A stretch of 64,000 nucleotides of DNA from Streptomyces prunicolor NBRC 13075 (GTDB lineage: Bacteria > Actinomycetota > Actinomycetes > Streptomycetales > Streptomycetaceae): assembly GCF_000367365.1 (NCBI RefSeq), contig NZ_BARF01000051.1, positions 124,001-188,000 of the forward strand. The letters are read 5' to 3'. The translations under genes and the position numbers were made by a program. The notes beneath the pieces are model-generated. The model was not told where the DNA came from and did not search any database. It worked only from the letters and a program-made list of their open reading frames with translations. Positions 41,304 to 51,226 of this stretch are shown in pieces. Each line of letters starts with the position of its first letter. Position 1 is the first letter of the stretch.

Positions 41304-42245
41304 ATGTGGCGAACCAGCGGAATGCGGATCGTGCAGGCTGTACCCCTGCTGCTCTTCGTCTCGGCGCTCACCTTCTTCCTCCAGTTGTTCATTCCGGGTG
41401 ACGCCGCCCGGTCCATCGGCGGACTGACCGCCTCGCCCCAGGCGATCGCCGCGCTACGGCACCGCCTCCACCTCGACCAGCCGGTCTGGGAGCGCTACTG
41501 GGCCTGGCTGAAGGACGCGGTGCACGGCGACCTCGGACGCTCGATCAGCAACAACGAGTCGGTCGCGGGCACGCTCAACACCCGGCTGGGGGTGACCCTC
41601 TCCCTGGTGATCGCGACCACCCTGCTCGCGCTGGTCGTCGGAGTCGTCCTGGGCATGGCGAGCGTGCGCGGCGGGCGCACCACCCGGCTCGCCGCGGACG
41701 GCGCGTCCATCGCGGGCATGACCATCCCCGCCTTCTGGGTCGGTCTGCTCGGCATCTGGGTCTTCAACACCCGGTTCGGCCTGCTGCCCGCCAACGGATA
41801 CGTGTTCTTCGGGACCTCCGCCGGCGGCTGGGCGCGCTCACTGGTCCTGCCGGTGGCCGCCCTGGCCTTCGCCCTGGTCACGGCGATCGCCAAGCAGACG
41901 CGCGAACAGTTCGCCGACGTACTGAGCCGGGACTTCGTACGGAACCTGCGCGCCAACGGCGTCAGCGAGCGCTCCATCCTCTTCAAGCACTCGCTACGGC
42001 ATGTCTCCGTCACCGTCCTGACCGTGGCGGGCAACAACCTCATCGGACTCCTCGGATCGGCCGTGGTGATCGAGGAACTCTTCGGCCTGCCCGGCCTCGG
42101 CAGCGCGGCGGTCACGGCCGCGTCCAGCGGTGACATTCCGGTCATCCAGGGAGTGGCGGTGTACTTCACCCTCATCGTGGTCGGACTCAATCTCCTGCTC
42201 GACCTCGCCACCGGCTGGCTCAACCCACAGGCGGTCGCCGCATGA
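41304..42245 (+). CDS. Peptide ABC transporter permease, DppB-type
   Basis: 313 residues. DppB/OppB pattern: N-terminal helix with LTFFLQLFIPGD, the extracellular LHLDQPVWERYWAWLKDAVHGDLGRS segment, six helices and the EAA loop for ATPase contact (RANGVSERSILFKHSLRHVSVTV). It starts 35 bp after the binding protein and its last codons overlap the next start by 4 nt (ATGA). Confidence 0.92.
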   Translation: MWRTSGMRIVQAVPLLLFVSALTFFLQLFIPGDAARSIGGLTASPQAIAALRHRLHLDQPVWERYWAWLKDAVHGDLGRSISNNESVAGTLNTRLGVTLSLVIATTLLALVVGVVLGMASVRGGRTTRLAADGASIAGMTIPAFWVGLLGIWVFNTRFGLLPANGYVFFGTSAGGWARSLVLPVAALAFALVTAIAKQTREQFADVLSRDFVRNLRANGVSERSILFKHSLRHVSVTVLTVAGNNLIGLLGSAVVIEELFGLPGLGSAAVTAASSGDIPVIQGVAVYFTLIVVGLNLLLDLATGWLNPQAVAA

Positions 42246-44179
42246 GCACACCTCAAGTCCCCTTCCTCCGCCGCGCCTTGGGCCGGCCGCGCATCCTGAT
42301 CCCCGCCGTGATCCTGGTGGTGGAGCTGATCGCGTCGTTCGGCGCGAGCCTGCTCGCGCCGTACCCGCCCCAGCAGGCGGACTTCGCCGCGGCCCTCTCC
42401 GGACCGAGCGCGAAGCACCTGCTCGGCACCGACCGCCTCGGCCGCGACGTGCTGTCGCGGCTGATGTACGGCGGCGCGGACACGTTCCGGGAGATCGCGA
42501 TCGCCGTGCTGATCACCCTGGTGATCGCGGTCCCCCTCGGCCTGGTCGCCGGCCTGCGCCGGGGCCGTGTCGACGCGGTGCTGATGCGGCTGGCCGACGT
42601 GGTGATGTCGATCCCCGGCATCATCCTGCTGCTGATCGTGCTGGCCCTGTTCTCGCAGAGCATGACCGCGGCCATGATCGTGATCGGCCTGCTGTCGGTA
42701 CCCGGCATGATGCGGGTCGTCCGGTCCGCGTCGCTCACGGTCGGCCGGGAGACCTACGTCGCCGCCGCGCGGGTCTCCGGACTCGGCACCTGGCGGGTCG
42801 CCCGCCGGCACGTGCTGCCCCGGATCACCGGTCTGATCCTGGTGAACGCGGCGCTGGCCTGCGCGAACACTCTGCTCATCGCGGCCGGCCTGAACGCCAT
42901 CGGCCTCGGCGTGAAGCCGCCCACACCGTCCTGGGGCGGCATGATGGCCGACGCCGCGCAGACCCTCAACCAGAGCCTCTGGCTGGCCATCCCGACCGGC
43001 GGCCTGGTCGCCGTCACGGCCGCCGCGCTGATCGTCCTCGGCGACGGCCTGCGCGACATGCTCGCCGAACGCTGGTCCGGAACCTCCCACACGACAACAA
43101 CCCGGCGCCACAAGGCAGTTGCCGCCGCGGTGGCCACCGTGACGGCACCGCAGTCCGACGACGCCTGGCTGCTGGCGGAACCGCAACCGGTCGTACGGCT
43201 CACCAAGGTGACCGTCACCGCGGAGACCGAGCACGGCGAGGTCGAGCTGATCAGCGACGTGAGCCTGGCGGTGGGGCAGGGCCGCACGGTGGGACTGGTC
43301 GGCGAGTCCGGCTGCGGCAAGTCCATGACCGGGCTCGCCCTGCTCGGCCTGCTGCCGAACGGGGCCCGCGTCTCCTCGGGCACGGTCGAGATCGAGGGCG
43401 TCGACGTCGGCTCGTTCGGGCCGGACCGGTGGCGGGCACTGCGCGGCGGCACCATCGCCTTCATCTCGCAGGAACCCATGGTCGGTCTCGACCCCCTCTT
43501 CACCATCGGCCAACTCCTGCGCGAGGCGGTACGCACCCACGAGAAGCTCTCCCGCAAGGAAGTCGCGCTCCGGGCCCGTGAACTCCTCGCGCAGGTCCAA
43601 CTCCCCGATCCGGAACGGGTGTTGAAGCTCCGCCCGTCGCAGATCTCCGGCGGTATGGCGCAGCGCGTCTCCATCGCCGTCGCGCTGGCCGGACGCCCGC
43701 GCGTCCTCGTCGCCGACGAACCGACCACCGCGCTCGACGTCACCGTCCAGCGCGAGATCGTCCAACTGCTGCGCACGATCCAGCGGGACACCGGCATGGC
43801 GCTGCTGATGATCAGCCACGACTGGGACGTCATCGCGGAGGCCTGCGACACTGCCCTGGTCATGTACGCGGGCCAGGTCGTCGAAGCCGGTCCGACCGAG
43901 CGCGTCATGACCGCGCCGCTGCACCCGTACACCCGCAAGCTGCTCGCCGCGAACCCGCGCCTGGCGACGGTCGGCGAGCCCATCCCCACCATCCCCGGCA
44001 CCGTGCCGCCCCCGGGCCAGTGGCCCGTCGGCTGTCACTTCGCCGACCGGTGTCCCGACCGCGTCGCCCGCTGCACCGAGGCGCCGATCGCCCTGACCCA
44101 ACCCGATGACCAGGGCGTCGCCCGCTGCGTCCTGGTCGGCGAAGAGCTGGGCGAAGAACTGCTGGAGGTGTCCTCGTGA
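42242..44179 (+). CDS. Fused peptide ABC transporter permease and ATPase (DppC-DppD)
   Basis: 645 residues joining two normally separate subunits. Residues 1-285 are a DppC-type permease (HLLGTDRLGRDVLSRLMYG, EAA loop RVSGLGTWRVARRHVLPRI). A Thr/Ala-rich linker of about 30 residues follows. Residues about 320-610 are the DppD ATPase: Walker A GESGCGKSMT, Q-loop ISQEP, signature ISGGMAQRV, Walker B VLVADEPTTALD, H-loop ISHDW. The C-terminus has the oligopeptide-ATPase Cys cluster (GCHFADRCPDRVARC), which may hold an Fe-S cluster in this family. It overlaps both neighbours by 4 nt. The fusion puts one ATPase in covalent contact with its permease. Confidence 0.93.
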   Translation: MSTPQVPFLRRALGRPRILIPAVILVVELIASFGASLLAPYPPQQADFAAALSGPSAKHLLGTDRLGRDVLSRLMYGGADTFREIAIAVLITLVIAVPLGLVAGLRRGRVDAVLMRLADVVMSIPGIILLLIVLALFSQSMTAAMIVIGLLSVPGMMRVVRSASLTVGRETYVAAARVSGLGTWRVARRHVLPRITGLILVNAALACANTLLIAAGLNAIGLGVKPPTPSWGGMMADAAQTLNQSLWLAIPTGGLVAVTAAALIVLGDGLRDMLAERWSGTSHTTTTRRHKAVAAAVATVTAPQSDDAWLLAEPQPVVRLTKVTVTAETEHGEVELISDVSLAVGQGRTVGLVGESGCGKSMTGLALLGLLPNGARVSSGTVEIEGVDVGSFGPDRWRALRGGTIAFISQEPMVGLDPLFTIGQLLREAVRTHEKLSRKEVALRARELLAQVQLPDPERVLKLRPSQISGGMAQRVSIAVALAGRPRVLVADEPTTALDVTVQREIVQLLRTIQRDTGMALLMISHDWDVIAEACDTALVMYAGQVVEAGPTERVMTAPLHPYTRKLLAANPRLATVGEPIPTIPGTVPPPGQWPVGCHFADRCPDRVARCTEAPIALTQPDDQGVARCVLVGEELGEELLEVSS

Positions 44180-45021
44180 GTACGAACGACGGGAGTACGA
44201 CCGGTGTGAGCGCGTCCGGCGTGAGTGTGGCCGAACAGCCCCTGCTCGACATCCGGGACCTCTCGGTGTCGTACCACCGCCGCGGCAAGGGCACCGCGGC
44301 CATCCGTGACGTGTCCCTGGACATCCGCCCCGGCGAGACCGTCGCCCTGGTCGGCGAGTCCGGTTCCGGCAAGTCCACGCTGGGCCGTGCCGTACTCGGG
44401 CTGACGGCCGTCACCCAAGGCACGATCCTGTTCGACGGCGAGGACATCACCCGTGCCGGCGGCGCCCGGCGCAAGGAGCTGAGCAAGAGCGTCCAGGCCG
44501 TCTTCCAGGACCCCAACGGCTCGCTCAACCCGGCGCTGACCGTGGGCCAGACCCTGGGCGAACCGCTCCGGGTGCACTCGCGCGGCGAGCGGGCCGTGGT
44601 CCTGAAGCGGGTACGGGAGGTGCTGGCCCTGGTGGGGCTGCCGGCCGAGGCGGCCGACCGCTATCCGCGCCAGTTCTCCGGCGGCCAGCGGCAGCGGATC
44701 GCGATCGCCCGGGCCCTGGTGATGGCGCCGAAGCTCATCGTCTGCGACGAGCCGGTCAGCGCCCTCGACCTGTCGGTCCAGGCCCAGGTCCTGAACCTCT
44801 TCTCCGATCTCCAGCGGGAGACGGGCGTCAGCTATCTGTTCATCTCCCACGACCTGGCCGTGGTACGGCACCTCGCCCAGCGGATCGTCGTCCTGTACCG
44901 AGGTGACGTCGTGGAGAGCGGCACGACCGAGGAGGTCTACGCCGACGCCCAACACCCCTACACCCGAAAGCTGTTGGCGGCGGCCGGAGTCGAGGGGGCA
45001 CCCGCCACCTCCGCCCGCTGA
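44176..45021 (+). CDS. Peptide ABC transporter ATPase, DppF-type
   Basis: 281 residues from a GTG overlapping the previous stop. Walker A GESGSGKSTLG, Q-loop FQDPNGSLNP, signature FSGGQRQRIAIARAL, Walker B LIVCDEPVSALD, H-loop ISHDL. It is shorter than usual at the C-terminus and lacks the Cys cluster seen in the fused partner. With that partner it should form the ATPase pair of the importer. Confidence 0.93.
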   Translation: MSTNDGSTTGVSASGVSVAEQPLLDIRDLSVSYHRRGKGTAAIRDVSLDIRPGETVALVGESGSGKSTLGRAVLGLTAVTQGTILFDGEDITRAGGARRKELSKSVQAVFQDPNGSLNPALTVGQTLGEPLRVHSRGERAVVLKRVREVLALVGLPAEAADRYPRQFSGGQRQRIAIARALVMAPKLIVCDEPVSALDLSVQAQVLNLFSDLQRETGVSYLFISHDLAVVRHLAQRIVVLYRGDVVESGTTEEVYADAQHPYTRKLLAAAGVEGAPATSAR

Positions 45022-45059
45022 CCCCGGACAGTCCCCAACTCCCGTACACGGAGGCCGAC

Positions 45060-46310
45060 ATGCAGCAGTTCGCCGACCGCTTCGGCGTCACCAAGCCCCC
45101 GGAGCGGTCCGGCTTCAGCGCCGAACGGCTGGGCCGGATCGCCGAGTTCTTCGACCGGCAGACCGAACTCGGGGTCATCCCCGGCTGGTCGGCGCTCGTG
45201 GCCCGCGACGGGGAACCCGTGTACGCGGCGGGCGGCGGACTCCGGGATCTCGAAGCGGGGCTCCCGGTCGAGCCGACCACACTGTGGCGCCTGTACTCCA
45301 TGACGAAACCGGTGACGTCCGTCGCCGTCATGATGCTGGTGGAGCGCGGACTGCTCGGACTCGACGACCCGGTCAGCGCGTTCATCCCCGAGTTCGCCGA
45401 CATGGCGGTCTACGACGGCGGGTCGCCGGGGAGCGTGCGGGTGCGCCCGGCCGCCCACCCGGTGACCGTGCGCCACCTGCTCTCCCACACCGCCGGGCTG
45501 ACCCTCGGACTGGCCCACATGAACCCGGTGGACGCGCTGTACCGCCAGGCCGGCCAGGACGTACTGCCGCTGCCGGGCGCGACACTCCGGCAGCTGTGCG
45601 CCGACGTGGGCGCCCTGCCGCTGCTGTTCGAGCCGGGCACCGCCTGGAACCACTCCCTGGGCGTCGACGTCCTGGGCCGGATCATCGAGGCCGTCGGCGG
45701 CGCGAGCCTCGACACCTTCGTCGAGAGCAACGTGCTCGGCCCGCTCGGGATGACCGACACGACGTTCGCGCTCGCGCCCGAGCGGCTGCCGGACCTGGCG
45801 GAGGTCTACAGCCCGGACCCGGAATCGGGCCGGCTCGTCGTGAACCAGGAGCTGCGGCCCACCTTCCGCGAACCGGCGCCGTTCCCGTCCGGCAGCGGCG
45901 TCCCCGGACTGGTGTCGACCCTGGAGGACTACCACCGGTTCGCGGCCATGCTCGTACGCGGCGGCGAACTGGACGGCGAGCGGCTGCTCGGCCCCCGGAC
46001 CCTGGCGCACATGACGGCCAACCACCTGGCCGGTGGCGCCGACATCAACTCCTTCGGGCTGTACCCCGACGACGAGCACCGGGGCTGCGGCTTCGGGCTG
46101 GGCTTCTACGTCATGACCGACCCCGTGGCCGGGGGCTCGTTCGGCAACAAGGGGGAGTTCGGCTGGTCCGGCGCCGCGAACACCCACTTTTTCGTGGACC
46201 CGGTCGCCGGGGTCACGGCGGTCTTCTGCACCCAGGTCGTCACCTGGGGCAAGCACCGGACGCCGCTGCGCCGCCAGTTGCGGAACCTCGTGTACCAGGC
46301 GATGACATAA
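45060..46310 (+). CDS. Serine hydrolase of the class C beta-lactamase/DD-peptidase fold
   Basis: 416 residues. The catalytic SxxK is S80-M-T-K83 in LWRLYSMTKPVTS; HLLSHTAGLT and WNHSLGVDVLGRIIE (in the YxN position) follow. Near the end is GNKGEFGWSGAANTHFFVDP, in place of the usual KTG/HTG box. No signal peptide is evident, so it is probably cytoplasmic. It follows the peptide importer at 38 bp on the same strand, which suggests that it cleaves the imported compound (a D-aminopeptidase, esterase or beta-lactam-like amidase). True beta-lactamase activity is not implied. Confidence 0.85.
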   Translation: MQQFADRFGVTKPPERSGFSAERLGRIAEFFDRQTELGVIPGWSALVARDGEPVYAAGGGLRDLEAGLPVEPTTLWRLYSMTKPVTSVAVMMLVERGLLGLDDPVSAFIPEFADMAVYDGGSPGSVRVRPAAHPVTVRHLLSHTAGLTLGLAHMNPVDALYRQAGQDVLPLPGATLRQLCADVGALPLLFEPGTAWNHSLGVDVLGRIIEAVGGASLDTFVESNVLGPLGMTDTTFALAPERLPDLAEVYSPDPESGRLVVNQELRPTFREPAPFPSGSGVPGLVSTLEDYHRFAAMLVRGGELDGERLLGPRTLAHMTANHLAGGADINSFGLYPDDEHRGCGFGLGFYVMTDPVAGGSFGNKGEFGWSGAANTHFFVDPVAGVTAVFCTQVVTWGKHRTPLRRQLRNLVYQAMT

Positions 46311-46422
46311 AGCATGGTCGGCCATGACATAGGGGATATTCCCGGCGTTCTGTTCGTCGGGGCGGGGCGAGTGTGTGGCCGTGGTGAAGCAGGGGGTCCA
46401 CAGGCGCTAGCGTGGTGGCTCC

Positions 46423-47586
46423 ATGAAACTGCTGCACACCTCCGACTGGCACCTGGGCCGGGCGTTCCACCGCGTGAACATGCTCGGCGCCCAGGCCGAC
46501 TTCGTGAGCCACCTCGTCACCACCGTGCGCGAGCACGCCGTGGACGCGGTGGTCGTGTCGGGAGACGTGTACGACCGGGCGGTGCCGCCGCTGGCCGCCG
46601 TCGAGCTGTTCGACGACACCCTGCACCGGCTCGCCGACCTGGGCGTACCCACGGTGATGATCTCCGGGAACCACGACTCGGCCCGCCGTCTCGGCGTCGG
46701 CGCCGGTCTGATCGACCGCGCGGGCATCCACCTGCGCACCGAACCGGCGGCCTGCGGGACGCCCGTGGTGATCCCGGACGCGCACGGCGACGTGGCCTTC
46801 TACGGGCTGCCCTACCTCGAACCCGCCCTGGTGAAGGCCGAGTTCGGGGTGGAGAAGGCCGGCCACGAGACCGTCCTCGCCGCCGCCATGGACCGCGTCC
46901 GCGCCGACCTCGCCGACCGCGCGCCCGGCACCCGTTCCGTGGTCCTCGCGCACGCCTTCGTCACCGGCGGCGAGGCCAGCGACAGCGAACGCGACATCAC
47001 CGTCGGCGGAGTCGCCGCCGTCCCGGCCGGAGTCTTCGACGGCGTCTCCTACGTCGCGCTGGGCCACCTGCACGGCTCCCAGACCATCACCGAACGCGTC
47101 CGCTACTCGGGCTCCCCCCTCCCGTACTCCTTCTCCGAGGCCGACCACCGCAAGACCATGTGGCTGATCGACCTGGACGCCGACGGATCCGTCACCGCCG
47201 AGCGCCTCGACTGCCCGGTACCACGCGAACTGGCCCGGATCCGGGGCACGTTGGAGCACCTCCTCGACGACCCCGACCTCGCTCGGCACGAGGAGGCGTG
47301 GGTCGAGGCGACGCTCACCGACCCGGTGCGCCCGGCCGACCCCATGGCCCGGCTCGTCGAGCGCTTCCCGCACACGCTCAGCCTCGTCTTCGACCCCGAG
47401 CGGAGCCCCGACGACCCCGACGTGTCGTACGCCCGGCGCCTCGCGGGCCGCGACGACCGCGAGATCGCCGACGACTTCGTGGCCCACGTACGCGGCGCCG
47501 GTCCCGACGAGGACGAACAGGCCGTGCTCCAGGAGGCGTTCGACGCGGTGCGCGCGGACGCGGTCGTACGGGAGGTGACGCCGTGA
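46423..47586 (+). CDS. sbcD: SbcD, nuclease subunit of SbcCD
   Basis: 387 residues. Metallophosphoesterase motifs are in order: HTSDWHLGR, VVSGDVYDRA, MISGNHDSARR, VVLAHAFV and ALGHLHGSQ, the Mn-binding set of Mre11/SbcD nucleases. The C-terminal region is the SbcD capping domain. Together with SbcC it opens hairpins and processes DNA ends. A TAGCGT hexamer lies 9 nt upstream of the ATG. SbcC follows after 31 bp. Confidence 0.96.
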   Translation: MKLLHTSDWHLGRAFHRVNMLGAQADFVSHLVTTVREHAVDAVVVSGDVYDRAVPPLAAVELFDDTLHRLADLGVPTVMISGNHDSARRLGVGAGLIDRAGIHLRTEPAACGTPVVIPDAHGDVAFYGLPYLEPALVKAEFGVEKAGHETVLAAAMDRVRADLADRAPGTRSVVLAHAFVTGGEASDSERDITVGGVAAVPAGVFDGVSYVALGHLHGSQTITERVRYSGSPLPYSFSEADHRKTMWLIDLDADGSVTAERLDCPVPRELARIRGTLEHLLDDPDLARHEEAWVEATLTDPVRPADPMARLVERFPHTLSLVFDPERSPDDPDVSYARRLAGRDDREIADDFVAHVRGAGPDEDEQAVLQEAFDAVRADAVVREVTP

Positions 47587-47617
47587 ACGCGCGGCACGCG
47601 GGAACAGGGGGGCACCG

Positions 47618-50608
47618 ATGAGGCTCCACCGGCTCGACATCACCGCCTTCGGGCCCTTCGGCGGCTCCCAGACCGTCGACTTCGACGAGCTGTCCTCCGC
47701 CGGGCTCTTCCTCCTGCACGGGCCGACCGGCGCCGGCAAGACCTCCGTCCTCGACGCCGTGTGCTACGCGCTCTACGGCTCGGTGCCCGGTGTCCGCCAG
47801 TCCGGTCAGGGCATGACGCTGCGCAGCGACCACGCGGCGGCCGGCACCCGCACCGAGGTGCGGCTCGAACTGACCGTCGCTGGGCGGCGGTTGGAGCTCA
47901 CCCGGCAGCCGCCGATGGAACGCCCCAAGAAGCGCGGCACCGGCAGCACCCTGGACAAGGCGCAGAGCTGGCTGCGCGAGTACGACGCGAGCGCCGGCGC
48001 CTGGAAGGACCTCAGCCGCTCGCACCAGGAGATCGGCGAGGAGATCACCCAGCTGCTCGGCATGAGCCGGGAGCAGTTCTGCCAGGTCGTGCTGTTGCCC
48101 CAGGGCGAGTTCGCGCGGTTCCTGCGCTCCGATGCCGAGGCGCGTGGCAAGTTGCTCGGCCGGCTCTTCGACACCCACCGCTTCGCCGAGGTCGAGAAGC
48201 GGCTCGCCGATCGACGCCGTGCCACCGAGGCCCAAGTCCGCGAGGGCGACGCCGAGTTGCTGGCCGACGCGCACCGCATGCAGCAGGCCGCCGGCGACGC
48301 CATGGAGCTGCCGGACCTCGCCCCGGGCGAACCCGGCCTCGCCGACGCGGTGTTGAGCGCGGCGGCCGTCGCCCGGAGCACCGCACGCGAACAACTCGCC
48401 GTCGCGCGCAGTGGGCTTACGGCTGCCGAGTCGGCCCAGGCCGCCGCCGATCGCGAGCTTGCCGACGTGCGTGAACTGGCGCGGCTGCAACTGCGGTTCA
48501 CGCAGGCGCGGGAGCGGGCCACACTCATGGAGCAGCGGGTCGACGGCTACCGGCAGGCGCAGGCGCGGATGGAGCGGGCCCGGAAGGCGGAGGCGGTGGC
48601 GCCGGCGCTGGAGCTGAGGGAGGCCGCCGACACCGAGCACCGGGACGCCGCCCGCGCCGAGTCACGCGCGCGGGACCTGCTGCCGGACACCTTCGCGGGC
48701 GCCGGCGCGGCTGGGCTGGTTGCCGCCGCACGCCGGGCCGCCGAGGAACTGGGCGGACTGGAATCGGCCCGCCGCGCCGAGCAGCGCCTCACCGAACTCG
48801 CCGTGCAGCGCGCCGAGTTGGACCGGCAGGAGCGCGTCGACGAGGACGTACGGCAGGAGGCCGAGGCCTGGCTCGCCGAGTGGGACACGACCCGCGCGGG
48901 ACTTCAGACGCGGATCGAGGCGGCGCAGGAAGCCACCACCAGGGCCGAGCAACTCGGCGTGCAACGTGAGCCCGCCGAGCGGCGGCTCGGGGCGGCCCGG
49001 CAGCGGGACCAGTTCGCCGGTGACACCGAGGACGCCCAGCAGCGGGTGCTCGCCTGCACCGAACACGCTTTGACGGCCCGCGCCCACTGGCTCGACCTCA
49101 AGGAACAGCGACTCAACGGCATCGCCGCCGAACTCGCCGCCCACCTCACCGACGACGCACCCTGCGCCGTCTGCGGAGCCACCGAACACCCCGCCCCCGC
49201 CCGCAAATCCGCCGGCCACGTCGACCGTGCGACGGAGGAACAGGCACTCACCGCCCACCAGCGCGCCGAGGACCAGCGCACCGAGGCCGAGCGGCGCCTG
49301 GGCGTCGTACGGGAAGCGCTGGCCGCCGCCACCGCCGAGGCGGGGGACACGCCGACCGGCCAACTCGCCGACGAGGTCGCGGAGTTGGGGCGGCTCTACG
49401 AGCAGGCGCGCCGGGACGCGTCCTGGCTGCACCCCGTCACCGAAGAGCTGCGCCGGGCCGAGCAGGAGCACGCCCGGCGGACCAAGATCCAGCAGGAGGC
49501 GGCGGTCCGGGCCGCGTCCCGTACCACCCTGCGCGAGACCCTGGACCGCGAACGGGCCTCCCTGGAGGGGGAGTTGGCGCAGTCCAGGGGGACCGCCGAC
49601 AGCGTGGCCGCGCGCGCCGCCCAGCTGGAGCGGCAGGCCGCGCTGCTCACCGACGCGGCCGAGGCCGTCCGCAGTGCCGAGGACACCGCGCAGCGCCTCA
49701 AGGACGCCGACGCCCGGCTCGCCGACGCCGCCTTCCGCGCCGGGTTCGACACCCCGCAGGCGGCGGGGGAAGCACTCCTCGACGACACCGCCCATCGTGA
49801 ACTCCAACGGCGCCTGGACGCCTGGCAGTCGGAGGAGGCCGCCGTACGGGCCGTCCTGGCGGAGACCGACACGGCGGCAGCCGCACAACAGGCGCCCGCC
49901 GACCTGGACGCGGCGGAGCGCGCCGCGACCGCCGCCGACCGGCGGACCCGGGACGCGGCCTCCGCGCGCGACGCGGCGGCCCGGCGCTGCGCCGAACTCG
50001 ACCGGCTCTCCGCCCGATCGGCCGCCGGGGCGCGTCAACTCGCCCCGCTGCGCGAGGAGTACGACCGGGTGGCCCGCCTCGCCTCCCTCACCGCCGGCAC
50101 CTCGGCCGACAACGAACGCCGGATGCGGCTGGAGTCATACGTCCTCGCCGCCCGCCTGGAACAGGTCGCCGCGGCCGCGACCGTACGGCTTCAGCGCATG
50201 TCGTCCGGGCGTTACACCCTTGTCCACTCCGACGACCGGGCCGGGCGCGGCCGTAGCGGACTCGGGCTGCATGTCGTCGACGCGTGGACCGGGCGGGAGC
50301 GGGACACGGCGACGCTGTCCGGCGGCGAGACGTTCTTCGCGTCGCTCGCCCTCGCGCTCGGGCTCGCGGACGTGGTCACCGACGAGGCCGGCGGGGTCCG
50401 GCTCGACACGCTCTTCATCGACGAGGGCTTCGGCAGCCTCGACGAGCAGACCCTCGACGAGGTCCTCGACGTCCTCGACTCCCTGCGCGAACGGGACCGC
50501 AGCGTCGGCATCGTCAGCCATGTCGCCGATCTGCGGCGGCGCATCCACGCGCAGCTGGAGGTCGTGAAGGGGCGGGACGGGTCGGCCGTACGGCAGCGCG
50601 GTCAGTGA
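47618..50608 (+). CDS. sbcC: SbcC, ATPase subunit of SbcCD
   Basis: 996 residues. Walker A in LLHGPTGAGKTSVLDA near residue 37; long Ala/Glu/Arg-rich coiled-coil arms; zinc-hook CAVC (Cys516, Cys519) in the middle; signature LSGGETFFASLALALGL and Walker B LDTLFIDEGFGSLDEQTLDEVLD near the end. The length is normal for actinobacteria. The hook joins two arms, and the head drives the SbcD nuclease. Confidence 0.96.
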   Translation: MRLHRLDITAFGPFGGSQTVDFDELSSAGLFLLHGPTGAGKTSVLDAVCYALYGSVPGVRQSGQGMTLRSDHAAAGTRTEVRLELTVAGRRLELTRQPPMERPKKRGTGSTLDKAQSWLREYDASAGAWKDLSRSHQEIGEEITQLLGMSREQFCQVVLLPQGEFARFLRSDAEARGKLLGRLFDTHRFAEVEKRLADRRRATEAQVREGDAELLADAHRMQQAAGDAMELPDLAPGEPGLADAVLSAAAVARSTAREQLAVARSGLTAAESAQAAADRELADVRELARLQLRFTQARERATLMEQRVDGYRQAQARMERARKAEAVAPALELREAADTEHRDAARAESRARDLLPDTFAGAGAAGLVAAARRAAEELGGLESARRAEQRLTELAVQRAELDRQERVDEDVRQEAEAWLAEWDTTRAGLQTRIEAAQEATTRAEQLGVQREPAERRLGAARQRDQFAGDTEDAQQRVLACTEHALTARAHWLDLKEQRLNGIAAELAAHLTDDAPCAVCGATEHPAPARKSAGHVDRATEEQALTAHQRAEDQRTEAERRLGVVREALAAATAEAGDTPTGQLADEVAELGRLYEQARRDASWLHPVTEELRRAEQEHARRTKIQQEAAVRAASRTTLRETLDRERASLEGELAQSRGTADSVAARAAQLERQAALLTDAAEAVRSAEDTAQRLKDADARLADAAFRAGFDTPQAAGEALLDDTAHRELQRRLDAWQSEEAAVRAVLAETDTAAAAQQAPADLDAAERAATAADRRTRDAASARDAAARRCAELDRLSARSAAGARQLAPLREEYDRVARLASLTAGTSADNERRMRLESYVLAARLEQVAAAATVRLQRMSSGRYTLVHSDDRAGRGRSGLGLHVVDAWTGRERDTATLSGGETFFASLALALGLADVVTDEAGGVRLDTLFIDEGFGSLDEQTLDEVLDVLDSLRERDRSVGIVSHVADLRRRIHAQLEVVKGRDGSAVRQRGQ

Positions 50609-50628
50609 GGTCGGTCGGGTCGGTGAGA

Positions 50629-51084
50629 TCAGTGGCCCAGGGGGCGGCGGGGGAGCGGTGAGGAGTAGACGACGCTGGTGGTGACCGAGCCCAGGGCGCC
50701 GATCCTCCCCGACACCTCCTCCAGGTGGCGCATCGAACGGGCCGCGACCTTGATCATGAAGCAGTCGTCGCCCGTGATGTGATGCGCCTCCAGGATCTCC
50801 GGCGTCGCGGCGACCAGGTCGTGGAAGGGCTTGTAGTTGCCGTTCGGATAGCGCAGCCGCACGAACGCCAGGATCGGCAGGCCAAGCCGCTCCGGGTCCA
50901 CGACCGCCGCGTAGCCCTGGATCACCCCCGCCTCCTCCAGCCGCCGCACCCGCTCGGTGACCGCGCTCGCGGACATGGAGACGGCCCGCGCCAGCTCGGC
51001 GAAACTGGCCCGGCCCTCCCGCTGGAGGACTTCGAGGATGCGCCAGTCGGTGGCGTCCGGGGCGTAAGCGGAATGCGCGGTCAT
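50629..51084 (-). CDS. Lrp/AsnC-family regulator
   Basis: 151 residues from ATG 51084; the frame is open 12 codons more but that part looks non-coding. N-terminal HTH: DATDWRILEVLQREGRASFAELARAVSMSASAVTERVRRLEEAGVI. The C-terminal RAM domain (LAFVRLRYPNGNYKPFHDLV, HITGDDCFMIKVAARSMRHLEEV) binds the amino-acid effector. Divergent from a rhodanese gene that it probably controls; G-rich/C-rich palindromes lie between them. Confidence 0.93.
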   Translation of the reverse strand: MTAHSAYAPDATDWRILEVLQREGRASFAELARAVSMSASAVTERVRRLEEAGVIQGYAAVVDPERLGLPILAFVRLRYPNGNYKPFHDLVAATPEILEAHHITGDDCFMIKVAARSMRHLEEVSGRIGALGSVTTSVVYSSPLPRRPLGH

Positions 51085-51099
51085 GCCCGAGGAATAGCA

Positions 51100-51142
51100 G
51101 GGGAATCCCCGGCGGATCAAGAGGTACGCCGGGGATCACCCC
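51100..51142. promoter_or_regulatory. Candidate AsnC-type binding sites
   Basis: GGGGAATCCCC at 51100-51110 is a perfect 11-bp palindrome, and GGGGATCACCCC at 51131-51142 is a related imperfect one 31 bp on. Both lie between the regulator and the rhodanese gene. Confidence 0.45.
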
Positions 51143-51226
51143 TTCAGCGGACCGGTCCGCGACCGTAGATTTCTGGCCGTAGGGACACCTCGGGAGACCC
51201 GGGACACCTCGGTGAAAGGCCGGATC

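Noticed and set aside
45060..46310. Calling the serine hydrolase an antibiotic-resistance beta-lactamase.
   Set aside because: The KTG/HTG box is altered, no signal peptide is seen and it is in a peptide-uptake operon, so only the fold can be claimed.
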